Below are positions 5,219-5,231 of a stretch of 5,231 nt of DNA, piece by piece. The stretch's first letter is position 1. Each line of letters begins with the position of its first letter. The notes below the pieces were generated by a model, which was given only the letters and a program-made list of their open reading frames with translations, did no database searches and was not told where the DNA came from. The translations under genes were made by a program, and so were the position numbers. The stretch comes from JBBDWK01 sp040902885 (GTDB taxonomy: Bacteria; Acidobacteriota; Terriglobia; Bryobacterales; Bryobacteraceae). The stretch spans positions 1 to 5,231 of the forward strand of contig JBBDWK010000038.1 in assembly GCA_040902885.1 (NCBI GenBank), read 5' to 3'.

Positions 5219-5231
5219 TAGAAATGTCCCC
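5219..5231 (-). repeat. 13-bp terminal repeat, right copy
   Basis: Read on the minus strand this is ggggacatttcta, an exact inverted match to 36-48. It ends exactly at the window edge, which may reflect an assembly break at a repeated element. Confidence 0.7.

Larger units (their letters stand above)
5181..5231 (+). mobile_element. Left-hand terminus of an insertion sequence, IS21-like, partial
   Basis: The stretch begins with TGT at 5181 and contains GATAAT at 5195-5200. It holds two inverted copies of the end repeat, at 5198-5206 and 5219-5231. It continues beyond the window, where the transposase genes would be expected. The TG start, repeated internal motifs and an inward-facing -10 fit the left end of an IS21-family element in the same orientation as the copy at the left edge. 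No coding sequence confirms this. Confidence 0.5.

Noticed and set aside
1..5231. A composite transposon carrying fdhA, udgB, acpP, fabF and the rest as cargo.
   Set aside because: The content is core metabolism with a tRNA. No transposase or outer target duplication can be seen, and two independent insertions or an assembly break explain the edges more simply.

Overview
The window is GC-rich bacterial chromosomal DNA with tightly packed, mostly housekeeping genes. Protein features (acyl carrier protein, FabF, a glutathione-independent formaldehyde dehydrogenase, a CYTH protein) read to me as Acidobacteriota-like, perhaps a Solibacter/Bryobacter relative. That is an impression from family resemblance, not a search result. 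No phage, plasmid, CRISPR or defence genes are visible.

Layout, left to right. (1) Bases 1-61 look like the inner flank and terminus of an insertion sequence lying mostly outside the window. (2) Bases 151-2060 hold two plus-strand genes only 2 nt apart: fdhA (formaldehyde dehydrogenase with all expected zinc ligands) and a family-5 (UdgB-type) iron-sulfur uracil-DNA glycosylase. (3) Bases 3569-2041 on the minus strand carry acpP then fabF, a classic fatty-acid synthesis pair with a credible promoter and strong ribosome binding sites; fabF starts at TTG. The udgB and fabF 3' ends overlap by 20 bp. (4) A minus-strand tRNA-Arg(UCG) with encoded CCA lies at 3811-3735. (5) A CYTH-family protein starts 25 bp from the tRNA on the opposite strand. 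(6) A class I SAM methyltransferase on the minus strand overlaps the CYTH 3' end by 16 bp. (7) Bases 5181-5231 look like the opposite terminus of the same kind of insertion sequence.

How it fits together. acpP and fabF act together in fatty-acid elongation. fdhA and udgB are probably co-transcribed and could both serve damage control (aldehyde removal, repair of deaminated bases), but that link is inference. The tRNA and CYTH genes share one AT-rich promoter segment.

The most interesting signal is at the edges. A 13-bp sequence (ggggacatttcta) occurs at 36-48 and inverted at 5219-5231. The left-edge terminus carries an outward TTGACA, and the right-edge terminus carries GATAAT 14 bp inside. 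Placed head to tail with a 2-3 bp junction, they would form a promoter with a 16-17 bp spacer, the arrangement known for tandem junctions of IS21-family elements. No transposase is in the window, so the family call is inferred from the ends alone. No intergenic gap exceeds 300 bp.
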